Part shown: positions 23,456 to 34,624 of the stretch, piece after piece
How the letters are laid out: every line of letters starts with the position of its first letter
How positions within the stretch are numbered: position 1 is the stretch's first letter
Assembly (NCBI RefSeq): GCF_902686445.1
Contig: NC_062227.1
Coordinates: 27,024,777 to 27,088,776 of the forward strand
Origin: Sciurus carolinensis
Lineage: Eukaryota > Chordata > Mammalia > Rodentia > Sciuridae
Direction of reading: 5' to 3'
DNA length: 64,000 nt
Notes under the pieces: model-generated
Seen by the model: the letters and a program-made list of their open reading frames with translations, nothing else
What the model was told of the DNA's origin: nothing
Databases searched by the model: none
Program-made: the position numbers and the translations under genes

Positions 23456-23785
23456 CGAGACAGGGTGATAAATGAAGAATAGAGGTGTATTTGATTTATG
23501 GTTTTGGAGTCCAGGAGTGTGGCTGACGTGCTGAGTGTCTGGTGAGGGCCTCCTTGCTGCATGGCAATAGGGCCAAGCCCATCTTGTGGTGAGACATAGC
23601 ACATGTGCCAGCTTGAGTCTCTCTTCCTCTGATTATAAAGCTGCAGATGTCATCATGGAGACTCTGCCCTCAAGACCTCATCTAATCTCAGTTACCTCCC
23701 TAAGAATTACCCCCAAATTACTGGGGACACATACGCAAATGAATACGCATATGAATTCTGGGGACACATACGCAAACCACGTTTG
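23456..23785 (-). mobile_element. MaLR-type LTR, antisense, with an internal duplication
   Basis: The plus strand has 'gaatagaggtgtatttgattt', shortened, 'ggttttggagtccaggag', 'ctctgccctcaagacctcat' and 'ccctaagaattaccccca', i.e. a MaLR LTR reversed. The 19-base string ctggggacacatacgcaaa occurs exactly twice, at 23721 and 23758. Confidence 0.65.
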
Positions 23786-24544
23786 TGTTGCTTTTTTCTT
23801 TTAAAGGTCATTAAAATGCATGCATTGCTTGTGTGCAGATGTTTATGTTTATTTATACTAATAGGTATAATTGATAAGGTAAAGATTCATTAAATTCTCT
23901 GTGTTAAAATGTTTCAGTAAAGTATGTGACCAACTCAATCCTAACATAGTAATACCTTTTAAAAAACTGCTCAAGTTTCTGAAGAAGCTGATTTATTATT
24001 CTGAGTGTGCCTTCTGTTTCCATACATCATTTCTTGTATATAAGATTTAGTAGAACTGCTACATTTTTTTAAGGAATAACTTGATTTCTTAATACTTTGG
24101 AAAGAAGTAGATAAATTGAATTTAGGGAGTTTTGCAATTTTTATTCTAAAAGAAATATTATTGGGTTAGATGGGATGAAAGCAATTTAGGATAAAATAAG
24201 GAAAATGGTTATAATGGATACATTTTTGAGCTTTTAAAGTGATGAATCAAATCCAACTGAAATTTGACAGTGACCAGATTATCTTTTTATTATATCTGAA
24301 AACGATATGCCCACTAATTCTTCTGAAATTATCCTATGCCAGTTCTTCTCATGCATCTGCATTCTACTTGTGAATAACTATATTAGGTGTTAGATGTAAT
24401 TAGTGTTTAAAATTAGTTTGCCTGATGGTCTTGAAGCCAGTTCTTTATAATTTAGGTCAGCGAAGAAAATGCCAGGGTACCAGATTAGCACAGTTTTCAC
24501 GGCTCTTATTCAGCAGCTGCAGGATAAGACCTCCCCCACCCCCA
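23786..24544. other. Unassigned AT-rich DNA
   Basis: Nothing recognised. Confidence 0.5.

Positions 24545-24589
<45 letters not shown>
24545..24589 (+). repeat. (CA)n microsatellite
   Basis: About 22 CA units after a C-rich lead-in. Confidence 0.95.
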
Positions 24590-24590
<1 letters not shown>

Positions 24591-25974
24591 ACATGGCTGC
24601 AGTATACTAAATTATTACATGGAATTTACATATTGTGAAAGGATCAAAAACTCGATTTTTCCATGAGATTACTTTGCTCTGTGTTTGTATATAATTATCA
24701 TGTTCATTTGATTTATGGCATGAAAGGTGAGAAACACTATTGACTTTTTGGATATAGCCTCTAGAATTAGGCCTGGAAAGTGTTCCTCCATTCCTAATGT
24801 GATCTCATACTATTAGGCAGAGAAAATTCAATTTTGCAAAGATAACAAGATTTTTTGCCTGTAGTGAGAATTTCTGAAAATGGAGGATAGAGGGGAGGGC
24901 CAGATATTTTGAAATTATTTGTAAAAGTATCTTCTATACATTTGTGTTTTAGTTTTTTATTTTAAAATCATCACCCACTAAGGATTCTTTTTAGACATTT
25001 TCTTTCTGATTGTTCCCAGGGACACTTTAGTGTTAAAGATATCCTGTATTCTGTTTGTGTACGCTGGCCCTCGGAAGGTCATAAATCATAGTAATATCCA
25101 CAATTTTTCACTCCCTGCAAGAAACAATTCTTGTGTTAAGAATGTTTGATGTACTCTTTTTGCCTCTTAACTTTCCCATCAGACTTAGAAATGAATAGAT
25201 TTTTTTATTGAAAGAATTCAGATTATTTTTGTCTCAAAACACTCATTTTCAAGAAAAATTCTATTCCCTAACTTCCCTTAAAGTAGTGCACATTTTCACA
25301 TTCTCACTGGTTTAACAAAGATTTCTTTACACCTAAAATCATTTTAAAAGATCATTTTAAGAGAGTATAGAAGTAGATAGAGTTTCAAAATGATATAAAT
25401 CTATTTTATATTGGACCTTTGGCCAATGAAATCTAGATTTATAGCAGTTTTATTGCACAATGTGGCCCCTAACTAAATCAGGTGAAAATGTCTTAGTCAT
25501 TTTGAATATATACATATATATATATATATATGCAGATATATATGTCTTTGGCCAAAATTATCATGATGTATTTCAATCTTTTAATAATTCCACTTGAAAA
25601 AAAATCAGAGTATCTTGATAAAAATATATTTATATCATATGTTTTTAAAAATCTATAACTAATTACAAAGCTTTCCATATTGTGAAAAAAATATACATTT
25701 GAGTTTTGGCTTAATAGTTTAATGCTAAGTAACTGGTATTAAGCTTTGAATTTAAAATTAAGACAGTGGCCAAATATTTGATGCAAATATATCATTTTAA
25801 TGGTTGAAACTAGAAAAGAATATTTTTATTGACTATAAAATTTTTAAGAGCATGATTAAATGTTCTTTGATTTTAAAATCCATGCCTATACTTAGTACTA
25901 AATAGTTCAATTTAATATGATTGAATTTTATTTATTTAGGATATAGGCATATATATGTCAATTCAGACATTGCA
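24590..25974. other. Unassigned AT-rich DNA with an AT run
   Basis: No gene or repeat recognised, except an alternating AT tract at about 25505-25545, which also explains the frame 25493-25678. Confidence 0.5.
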
Positions 25975-26230
25975 TTTTAATGACTTTATTGAAGTATAAA
26001 TTGCTCACTATTAAGTCTATTCATTTTAGCTGTATGACTCAATGATTTTAAGTACATTTATGAAGTTATGCAATCATCCTTCCAATCTAGTTTTGGAAGA
26101 ACATCTGTCATCACCTCAGAAGGAGGTGCCTTTTGCACTATCTCCTTCACTGCACCCCAGACCCCAGGCAATCACTAATCTGCTTTGTCTCTTTAGATTT
26201 GCCTTTTTCTGTCACTTTTCTTAGTAAGGG
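25975..26230 (-). mobile_element. Old LINE-1 (L1M) 3' UTR, antisense
   Basis: The wording 'ttgaagtataaattgctcac', 'gaagttatgcaatcatcc', 'caggcaatcactaatctgc' and 'ctttagatttgcctttttc' matches the old mammalian L1 3' region in reverse. Confidence 0.75.
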
Positions 26231-27611
26231 AATCAACTGGCTTTGGACTTAGTTTTCTCTTTCTAGTTTTGAGGGCGGAAGCTTAGGATACTGATTTCAG
26301 ATCCTTCTTTTTCAGTGTTGGTGTGCAAAATTTTAGTTTGCTTCTTAGCACTTTATCCCATAAATTTTGATACACTGTGTATTAATTTTCATTAAGCCTG
26401 ACATACAATTAAGTGCCACACAATGACATTTCAGTCAGCAACAGAGTACATATACAATGGCGGCTATAACATAGCCTCGGTGTGTAATGAACTACACTAT
26501 CTGACTCGGTTAAGTACTGTCTGTGATGTTACACAATGATGAAATTGCCTAATGACACATTTCTTAGGCTGCATCTCCACTGTTAAGCAAAACACAAGCG
26601 TATCTTCTACAATTTCAGTGATTTCTTCTTTGATCCATGGTTTCTGTAGAAGTGTTTTGTTTAATCTCCAAATAGTCATAGGTTTCTCAAATTTCCTTCT
26701 GTTGCTGATTTCTAATTTTATTCTACTGTGGACACAGAGTACACAGTGTGATCTTTCAAAATATATAGATTATTGTATAACCTAGCATACGGTCTATTCT
26801 GAAATATGTTCCGTGTGAACTCTCAAAGAACGTATGTTGCTGTTGTTGGATGGAGCATTCTATATATGCCAGTTACCTCAAGTTAGTTGGTAAGGATGTC
26901 CAAGTCTTCTAGAAGCTTAATTTTCTGTCTGGTATTCTTTCAATTATCGAGAGTGCATATTGGGTTTTCCCAACTGTTGTTGTTAAATTATCTGTTTCTC
27001 ATTTGATTCTGTCATTTTTTTATGTATTTTGAAGTTCTATTAAGAGTGCTACATTTATATTTGTTGTATGGTCCTTCTACTATTAGGAATATATATGTTT
27101 ATAACTACGAATTACCTTGAATTTATTTCTTTTGTCCCTCCTTGTCTCTAGTAAAAGCTGTTGTCTCGAGGTGGGCTTGGTGTGACGTTTGTATGACCAC
27201 TCCAGCTGGTTTATGGTTACTGTTTCCATGGGATGTTTATTTCTCCTTTCACTGTTCTCCCATTTGTGCTTTTAAATCTGAAGGTCGTCACTAGTGAATG
27301 GCATGCAGTGGATCCTGTTTTATTTTTAGGAATTTCCATCTTAATGCATTTCCCAGACAGCATCTCCATCATTAAAAGTTTGATCAAAGTTTTTAAACTA
27401 TGAAATTCACTAAAGTTTTAAGAATTAATAATGAATTCAATTAGTGATAGAGTTGGATTTTTATCTACCGTTTTGCTATTTCTTTTCTCTAGTCTCCTAC
27501 TTTGTTCTTCTCTACCTCTTAGGCTGCCCCCTCTTTGGTCAGTTGTTTAAATAGATAAATTCAGTGTACCATATGAATTCTTTTGGTTGTTTCTTAAAAT
27601 TTTACTGTCAT
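26231..27611 (-). mobile_element. Old LINE-1, start of ORF2 region, antisense (split by a MITE)
   Basis: Before the MITE: 'tttatcccataaattttgat'. After it: 'gatttcttctttgatccatgg', shortened, 'ttattctactgtggacacag', 'gttgctgttgttggatgg'. This is one continuous old L1 read backwards with the insertion 26406-26600 removed. No intact frame remains. Further pieces lie beyond the LTR at 27612 and run to about 30230. Confidence 0.8.
26406..26600 (+). mobile_element. Short Tigger-like MITE nested in the L1
   Basis: The left end is caattaagtgccacacaatg and the right end is ...gttaagcaaaacacaagcg. TA adjoins both sides (26404-26405, 26601-26602). The inside ('atttcagtcagcaacagag', 'gcctaatgacacatttctt') matches the family at 1715 and 22510. 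It interrupts the surrounding old L1. Confidence 0.8.
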
Positions 27612-28030
27612 GTTCATATCTGGAATATCTCCTCAAAACTCATGTCTTAGCAATGTAGCAATACCCAGAGGTGAATCATAGGGCTCTAACCTCATCAGCA
27701 TATTAATCCATGTGATGAAGTAATAATTTGAATGTCCCACGGTGTTCACAGTACCTGCAGCAGATGAGGTGTGGCCGGAGGAGGCAGGTCAACTGGAATT
27801 GTGACCTTGGGGCCTGTATCTATCTGTCCTGTCCCTCTCACTCTTTCTGCTTCCCAGCTGCCAGGAGTTAAGGAACTTTCCTCTGCCATGCCTTTTTGGC
27901 ATGATATTTCTGCCTTGGAGACAGCTGACCATGGACTGAGTTCTTCAAAACCTGTGAACCAAAATAAGTCCTTTCTCCTCTAAGTGTTTTCATCTTTTTT
28001 TATTTTCTTCATAACCATGAAAACTTAACA
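27612..28030 (+). mobile_element. MaLR-type solo LTR nested in the L1
   Basis: Contains 'gttcatatctggaatatctc', 'gaggtgtggccggaggagg', 'tgccatgcctttttggcatg' and 'accatggactgagttcttc', with the end 'gaaaacttaacaagtac'. L1 sequence resumes on its right side. Confidence 0.7.
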
Positions 28031-28145
28031 AGTACTATATCATTTCTTAGTGTTTACTCCAACAATTACACTCTGCCTCTTAACTTCTACAGCCCACTTC
28101 AGGTTAATATTAATGTAATGCAGTGAAGTGTAGAAACTCTGTTGC
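28031..28145 (-). mobile_element. Old LINE-1 segment, antisense
   Basis: 'tactccaacaattacactct' and 'cagcccacttcaggttaat' continue the old L1 between the LTR and the SINE pair. Confidence 0.6.
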
Positions 28146-28232
28146 AAGACTGAGAATGTAGTTCATTAGCAAAGCTCTTGGCTAGCATGCACAACTTACC
28201 AGTACCACCACCACCAAAAAAAAAAAAAAAAT
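28146..28232 (+). mobile_element. ID SINE
   Basis: The decayed ID body 'gactgagaatgtagttcatt … gctcttggctagcatgcac … taccagtacc' is followed by an ACC and A run tail. A second SINE starts straight after it. Confidence 0.8.
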
Positions 28233-28445
28233 GCACTAAAATCATTTCTGTAATCCGAGCAACTCAGAGGGCTGAGTCAAGAGGATCAAAAGTTCAAGAA
28301 TTACCTCAGAAAATTAGACCCTCAGCAACTTAGCAAAACCCTGTTTCCAAATTAAAAAAAAAAAAAGACTGAGAATGTAGCTTAGTTGTAAACCACCCCT
28401 GGGTTCAGTATCCCCAAATATCACCTCCCCCTTAAAAAAGGAAAT
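28233..28445 (+). mobile_element. B1-dID SINE, decayed
   Basis: The B1 half has lost its start ('ctgtaatccgagcaactcag … aaaaccctgtttccaaatt'). The ID half is 'gactgagaatgtagcttagt … ccctgggttcagtatcccc'. It sits directly after the ID SINE, as if inserted into that element's A-rich tail. Confidence 0.85.
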
Positions 28446-28545
28446 TTGTTGTAACATTGTTACATTAGCTTCCATTTCCTTTTGTTACCACCCCCATACT
28501 TCTATATCTTTTTCTGTTATAAAACCAATAGTTTTTTTTTTATTA
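28446..28545 (-). mobile_element. Old LINE-1 segment, antisense
   Basis: 'cattagcttccatttcctt' and 'tttctgttataaaaccaat' look like a continuation of the old L1 beyond the SINEs. Confidence 0.5.
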
Positions 28546-28860
28546 CTGGTTTTTTTTCATTAAAAAATTTTCACTGATACATAAAAACATACGTTCTACA
28601 GTATTAACAGGGATACCATGTAATGTGTAATATGTGTGTATATAGAAGGTTAAACATTTAACTTTAAATCAGGTTAAACATTTATCCTCTCAATCACTTA
28701 TTTACATTTTGTGGCAAATACTTTTCAAATAATTTCTTCTAGCTTTTTGAAATGAATAATACATAATTGTTATCTAATTCACTATATTGTACAGTCATAC
28801 CCAAGAGCCTCTTACCCTTATCTAACTAATTTAGTACCCATTTGTAATTTAGTTTTCCCA
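28546..28860 (-). mobile_element. LINE-1 3' end inserted in the older L1, antisense
   Basis: 'cactgatacataaaaacata', 'taccatgtaatgtgtaatatg', 'cattgttaactatag'-like 'aattgttatctaattcac' and 'ttagtacccatttgtaattt' are the reverse of an L1 3' UTR. The T run at 28524-28552 would be the A tail. This is a separate insertion within the older copy. Confidence 0.6.
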
Positions 28861-29347
28861 TTTCTTCCCCTCTGATAATATAACAAAATATTTGTTTTAT
28901 GCATTTGTCTTTAAGAGAAAATATGATTATTTATTGAGTCCTTTATGTCTTTTTGTTTATTTAATTTTGTAATGGTTTTTCTTTCTTTCTATGGATTTGA
29001 GGTAACGTCTAGTGTAATATCCTTCCAGCCAGAAGTACTTCCTTTAATATTTCTTTTGGGATGGGTCTGCTAGCTATGAAATATGTTAATACTTGTTTAT
29101 TCATGAATATTTTTATATGTTTTGATTTTTGAAGAACAGTTTTACTGGACATAGAATTCTCAGTTGACAGTCCCCCATTCCCAATCCCCACAAAGTATCC
29201 TGTTGCCTTTTATCTCCCATTATTTTTATGAGAAATCTGCTGTTAGTTGTAGCATTCTCCCATATATGAAATAAGTCATTTTCCTCTTCTGTCTTTCAAG
29301 ATTTTCTCATTGTCTTTGGATTTCACAAATTTAATTGTGATGTTCCT
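28861..29347 (-). mobile_element. Old LINE-1, ORF1 side, antisense
   Basis: 'ttcttttgggatgggtctgc', 'acagttttactggacatag', 'gagaaatctgctgttagttg' and 'gattttctcattgtctttgg' are typical of the L1 part upstream of ORF2, reversed. Interrupted on the right by an LTR. Confidence 0.75.
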
Positions 29348-29745
29348 AGATATATAAGTCAGTTTTTGTTACTATAATGACATGCCTGAGTCAGGATAAC
29401 TTTCTAAAGGAAAAAAAAGTTGGAGCTCACAGTTCTGGAGGTGCAATTCTAGGGCTTCATGTGGTCATTATTCCTGGAAGGAATTCAATGCAATGCACAA
29501 TAACACATGGCAAGAGACATGGAGTTCACTTGTATATGTGTGCATCTGTCTTCCTCTGTTTGTAAAGCCAAGATTAAATTATGGGATATTCACTCTAGTT
29601 TCCTTATCTAATAATAATCATTTCCCAATGGTCCCACTCTAAACACCAGAGTCATATAAGTTTCCTCCCTCCTCACACTTCATAATGGGGATTATATTTC
29701 AACACATGAAGCCCTGAGGAATACTCACAGTATATCAAAACCATA
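29348..29745 (-). mobile_element. MaLR-type LTR nested in the L1, antisense
   Basis: The plus strand has 'ataagtcagtttttgttact', 'gctcacagttctggaggtgc', 'catttcccaatggtcccac', 'gggattatatttcaacacat' and 'gaagccctgaggaatactc', a reversed MaLR LTR. Confidence 0.8.
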
Positions 29746-30230
29746 GCATATCCTATTAGGAATTCTCTGAGGTGGATATATTGCCTTATCATCTTCTTAG
29801 AAAAATTTCAGCCATTCTTTCTTTCAAATTATTTATTTTTTTCTCTCCTCTCCCTCTGGAAATTTTATTGCACTTACCAGTAGTGCAGATATCCCATACA
29901 GCACTGTTCATTCTTCCTCTTCCTCTTTATTCTTAGGGTTGCATAGTTAAACTATTTTCAAGTTGCTGTTTTTTTCTTCTGTCATCTAAAATATGCTGTT
30001 GAGCTCCTCTCCAGAATTTTGCCTGTTATACTTTTCAACTCTAGAATTTCTTTTTCTCCATCTTTATAATTTCTATTTCTGTATATTTGATAGTCCCCAT
30101 TTGAAATTTCATTGTCATCTTACTTGCCTTTTCTTCTTTCAGCTCGATTTTTAGTGCCTTGAATACATTTATACAGCTACTTTGTAACCTTTTGCTCTTG
30201 CTAACTCCTGTATTTAAGTGCAGAAAGAAC
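29746..30230 (-). mobile_element. Old LINE-1, 5' part, antisense
   Basis: 'ctccagaattttgcctgtta', 'atttctttttctccatcttt' and 'cttgccttttcttctttcag' continue the L1 beyond the LTR. This is the right-most recognisable piece of the composite that starts near 26 kb. Confidence 0.55.
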
Positions 30231-31229
30231 TTAGCCTATTTATTCAGATTTTTCTGGGTCCCTGTGTCTTCATAGACAGTGCATTGTTTTCCTCCAGGTA
30301 TAGAAATAGGTACCCCAGAAGGGTCTTATGAACCTCTTCAGAGATCAGGGAGGAGGGAGTCAAAGCAAACTTTGTGCTCTTGCAGTTTTTTTCAAATGCC
30401 AAGATGCCATATTTTGGGTTAGTAGGTCCTCTTCTCCAGTATCTTTGCTTTTGATTTTTCTCCCTCTACAATTCAGTCTCCAAATACAGTCAGAACAATT
30501 AAAAAATATATAACATGAAATTTGTATCTTTTGTTTTAAAAAATCTTCCTTTTGCAGAATTGGAAGGCTAATAAATTATCATCTTCCCATTACCCCCAGA
30601 GTCCTGAAGGAGATAAAGGAATCAAACATATGGAGAACAAAGAGTCAGGGTTCGTATTAAGGGGACTCTTAGAGAATGTGACATAGCGAGCATCAACAAT
30701 GGGCTGCCCACTTCAGCACCAGAATTAGGCAAACTGACCCACCCTGGCACAGGCAGCATGGAATACCTGCAAGCCAGATGCTGTGGAGGTAAAGCCATTC
30801 CACAAAGCTCAGCTCCAGGCCAAATCAGGCCAGGACCCTGCTCTTTGATGGCCAGAGGAAGTGCCCACCTCTTCCTCCAAAACTCTCCAAAGGTTTGAGA
30901 CTAGGAGAGAGGCCTGAAGTATTGATTAAAGGTTTCTCTTCTCAAGAAGAAAAAACTAAGAATGAAGACTAAGTATTCTGCCATAACTTTAATGTCTTTC
31001 TTTGCACTTAAAATAAAACATGAACTCCTTCTCTGCAGTCACTAGGATTGGGGTGGGGGGGTGTCTCTGTCTCCATTTTGATCTCTTCTGACTCTCTCTC
31101 CTACTCCTTTTGCTGTGAACATACTGGCTTTCCTTATTTGTTTCTCAAACACCACATGAGCCCCTGAAGGCCTTTTAACCTCCTTTTCCTTTTCTAAGGA
31201 ACATTCTGCCCTCCAATCAGTGTTGCATG
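30231..31229. other. Unassigned DNA
   Basis: No gene recognised. The part 30590-30960 is GC-richer and may be an undetermined old repeat. Confidence 0.4.
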
Positions 31230-31545
31230 ACTAATTCTTTTTAATTATTCACATTGTGCTCAAATGTCATCTCAGAGTAATAACATGGTCACCCCAATTA
31301 CAGGAAATCTTTCAGTCATTTATCATTTTATTTTATTGTCTTCGCAGAACCAAGCATTTTATGAAATTATATTGCTCTCCCATTTGTTTGCATGTATATT
31401 ATTTGTTTTCTAACTCTAGAATATCAATTTCAGGGAATAAGAAATATTGGCTATTTTTCTTCCATACTTTATCCCCAGGGTCTAGGACAGTGTCTACTTC
31501 CAGGAGGCCCTTCATAAACATTTGTCAAATGAATGAACAGATGAC
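31230..31545 (+). mobile_element. L2 LINE 3' end
   Basis: The end reads 'tatccccagggtctaggaca' and 'aacatttgtcaaatgaatg', the classic L2 3' tail. Upstream 'ctcaaatgtcatctcagag' also fits. It is an ancient, 5'-truncated copy. The frame 31256-31579 is chance. Confidence 0.7.
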
Positions 31546-32157
31546 ACTCTTACTTTCTGTGTCCCTTCAAACAGGCTAACCCTGTATTGCAGGCTCAACC
31601 CTGGGCAAGCACATAGATAGATGCTTGTAATCTACTGACTCTTAAAGCAGTGACTACCCGGGGACTCCTATTTTAGATTACCTGGAACGGAAGGAAGCTA
31701 GATGCATAGGTATTGTCTCCTACCAGCTGCATTTCTTGCTGCCCTTGTGCTGTGGAGTCTCTGGGACTAAGGTAGCAAATTGCTCTTGCTCTCTGGGGGC
31801 CTCTTTGTTGTTCAGTGGGGAGGTGCTGTCACCTGCAGACTTTGGATCATTGAAGTGGTGTCAGCTGCTCTCACCAGACGTGACAGTCACAGAGCCAATG
31901 GCCTTCTCTATGACTTTTAAGATTTCTCAGTATAGACCACTCCGATTATTATCTTACTTGGAAGTAGAGAATTATTTGCATAACTAGTTAAATACTTTAT
32001 TTTTAATATAATTACTTATTGAGTACTTTCTATGTTTCAGGCATGATTTAGACTCTAGGAATACAGAAGTGAAAACCAACCAACCAACTAGACAAAAACT
32101 GACCTGAGAAGTTTGCTTCTACTAGGAATTCACAGATAACAACAAATGGCATGTCAT
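31546..32157. other. Unassigned DNA, weak ancient repeat
   Basis: The stretch 32008-32110 ('tattgagtactttctatg', 'gaatacagaagtgaaaacc') resembles an L2/MIR-type fragment. The rest is unassigned. Confidence 0.4.
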
Positions 32158-32181
32158 ATGTGTGTGTGTGTGTGTGTGTGT
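32158..32181 (+). repeat. (GT)n microsatellite
   Basis: Short GT run of about 24 bases. Confidence 0.9.
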
Positions 32182-32199
32182 TCATGTGTATGTGTAGAG

Positions 32200-32580
32200 A
32201 GCTTTATGTTATAGCAGAGAATTACCTGAAATGTACTAATCATGAGGCAAAGAGAAATTTATTTAGCTCCCAATTTGGGAGTTTCAAAGTCCAGAATGCA
32301 AAAGGCAGAGTTGGCAAACCCTGTCCCTCAGCCATGTCATCTCATGGTGTGGATAGCAATGGAAGGGGGGCTTTAAAAATCAGCAAGTGACTGCATCTTG
32401 AATCAGGAGCAGAGAGAGAGAGCTGAGTGGGACCAAACTCAGGCTTCTATAATAATCCCGTCATGGGAGCTATTTACCAAGAGCATGGCCCAGTGATCCA
32501 AGGAGCTTCCAGTAGGCTCCATCTCCTACAGATTCCAACCTCCTAATAGTGTCACCCTGTGGACCAAGCCTTCTTCCATC
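32200..32580 (-). mobile_element. LTR-like repeat, antisense, probably MaLR
   Basis: The plus strand has 'gtttcaaagtccagaatgc', 'gtctaataatcccgtcatggg'-like text and 'ccaacctcctaatagtgtc', resembling a reversed MaLR LTR. It is strongly decayed. Confidence 0.5.
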
Positions 32581-32600
32581 ATGATAGATCTTGGGAGATC

Positions 32601-32602
32601 TG

Positions 32603-32656
<54 letters not shown>

Positions 32657-32660
32657 CATC
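32601..32660 (+). repeat. (TATC)n microsatellite
   Basis: About 13 uninterrupted CTAT/TATC units end in CATC units. The frame 32581-32802 (YLSIYLSI repeats) is a by-product. Confidence 0.95.
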
Positions 32661-32789
32661 CATGATTAGGTGTCCTATGGATGATAATAAGGTACGGAAT
32701 GGTAGGGATCCATCTAAAACGGTGTCATCTGAGCACCTGAATACAGAAGGGAGAAGTTATAATGTCTCATGTCAAAGGAGTAACAATTA

Positions 32790-33420
32790 CAAAGGTCCTT
32801 GACATATTCTAGAAAGAGCAAGGAGACTAGAACAGAGCAAACAAAAGGGATAGAAGAAAGGGAGGAGTTTAGAAAAGTAACAAAGGACCAATAGCACTGG
32901 GTCTATTGGGCAGAGAAATGTTACACTGTAACTTTTATTTAAAAGGGTCACTTGGGTGTTGACCATACACTAAAGGGAATGAGAGCAGAGTAGAGAGTGA
33001 GCTATTTTAGAAATTCAGGCAAGAGATGACAGGGGCAAAAATAGTATGATAAGAGTCAAAATGGTGGGGATTGCTTAGATTCAGGATATATTTTGAAAGT
33101 AGAGTCAATGGAATTATCTGATAGATTGGACACAACATGCAATAAGAGAAAATTTCACCGGCATTTTTTTCTTGTGCTCCTAGTCATGTAAACTTGTCAG
33201 TTTTTTGACATAGGGAGAACTAGAATTTAGTCATGTGAATGCCATTGGTGACCTTGACAAGGCCAACTTCATTGGAACTGGTGGAGGGATCAGAGCAGCG
33301 ACTATAGCAGATTTAAGAATGTTTTGTAGAAGACTTTAGAGGCAGCAAGCATAACATTTAAGAAGATTGTTGTAAAGACAGCAGAAGGGGAGCAGAGAGC
33401 AATAGCACGAAAATTATGGG
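32790..33420 (+). repeat. Ancient interspersed repeat, family not named
   Basis: The wording 'aaagggtcacttgggtgt', 'caggcaagagatgacagggg', 'ggatatattttgaaagtag' and 'gatagattggacacaac' recalls a common ancient mammalian repeat. Copies may also lie at 2190-2480 and 54770-55340. A search against a repeat library would give the name. Confidence 0.45.
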
Positions 33421-33559
33421 GTATTCAAGATAAGATTTCTCATTTTAACTTCTATAACATTTTATTTTGAAATTATGAACTCATAGGAAATTGTCATATG
33501 TATGTGTGTGTGTCTGAATTTATATATATTTATATCTCCCATGCGTTTGTTGCTCTTTT

Positions 33560-34258
33560 CTTATTGTTTAAATGTTTCTGGTTAGTGTATTGTAGTTTTA
33601 CATAATAGTGGGGTATTTGTGACATAATTGCAACATATTCATAAATACATGTAACATATTTTGCTTCATTTCATTCCCTACTAATTCCCTTTTTCTTCAC
33701 TTCTTTCCTCCCCCTTGAGCCCCTTCATTCTGCTGGTTCCTTCTGTTTACTTATTTATTTAATTGGTGCATTGTAACTATACATAAAAGTGGGATTCATT
33801 GTAATATATTCATGCATGCATGTAGTACAGTTTGGTCAATTTCTTTTCACATTCCTCCCATTTTCTTCCTATCCTTGCTCCTGCTCAGTTGATCTCCCTT
33901 CTATTTTCATGAGATTCCCCCATCATTTTTATTTGTCTCTAGGTTTCTCATGAGAGAGAAACATTCAACCCTTGATTTTATGCATCTGGCTTATTTCATT
34001 TAGCAAGATAATCTCCAGTTCCATCCATTTACCAGCAAATGACATAATTTTATTCTTCTTTTTGCCCAAGTAGAACTTTTTTGTGTATATATACCACATT
34101 TCCTTTTCCATTCATCTATTGAAGGACACCGCAGCTGGTTCCTCATTTGACTGTTGTGCACTGTGCTGCCATCAACATTTGAATGTAGGTATCATTATAT
34201 TATGTTGATATCAGCTCTTTTGGGTAAATACCAAGGAGTGGAATAGCTGGGTCAGATG
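33560..34258 (-). mobile_element. LINE-1 3' part of a twin-primed insertion, antisense
   Basis: From left: a two-unit 3' UTR ('gtgtattgtagttttacata … attggtgcattgtaactata'), then the ORF2 end reversed ('ttcatctattgaaggacacc', 'ataccaaggagtggaatagc'). It stops abruptly at 'gggtcagatg', where L1 resumes on the opposite strand. Confidence 0.85.
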
Positions 34259-34497
34259 ATCCCCATCAAAATGCCAGTGACATTTCTTCACAGAACTAGA
34301 AAAAGAGCATCCTAAAATTCATATGGAAGAATAAAAGACCCACAATAGCCAAAGCAATTCAGATTGATAAGAATAAGGCTGGAGGCATCACGATACCTGA
34401 CCTCAGCCTATATTACAGAGTGATAGTAACAAGACCAGCAGGGTATTGGCATGAAAACCAATGGAATACAATAGAAGACAGAGACAGACATATGTAC
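34259..34497 (+). mobile_element. LINE-1 ORF2 segment, inverted relative to its 3' part
   Basis: Sense ORF2 sequence: 'ccccatcaaaatgccagtga', 'cagaactagaaaaagagc', 'ggctggaggcatcacgatac', 'gcagggtattggcatgaaaa'. It lies head to head with 33560-34258, the arrangement made by twin priming. The ORF2 part between the two halves is missing. Confidence 0.85.
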
Positions 34498-34555
34498 TTT
34501 TAATCTAGGTTTTTCCCAAGGTAGCAACTTATTTAATTATAGTACATTACTTGTT

Positions 34556-34586
<31 letters not shown>
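34556..34586 (+). repeat. (TC)n microsatellite
   Basis: A CT run of about 30 bases is followed by a short GT run. Confidence 0.9.
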
Positions 34587-34624
34587 GTATGTGTGTGCAC
34601 ATTCTATTTGATTTAAAAAAATTG

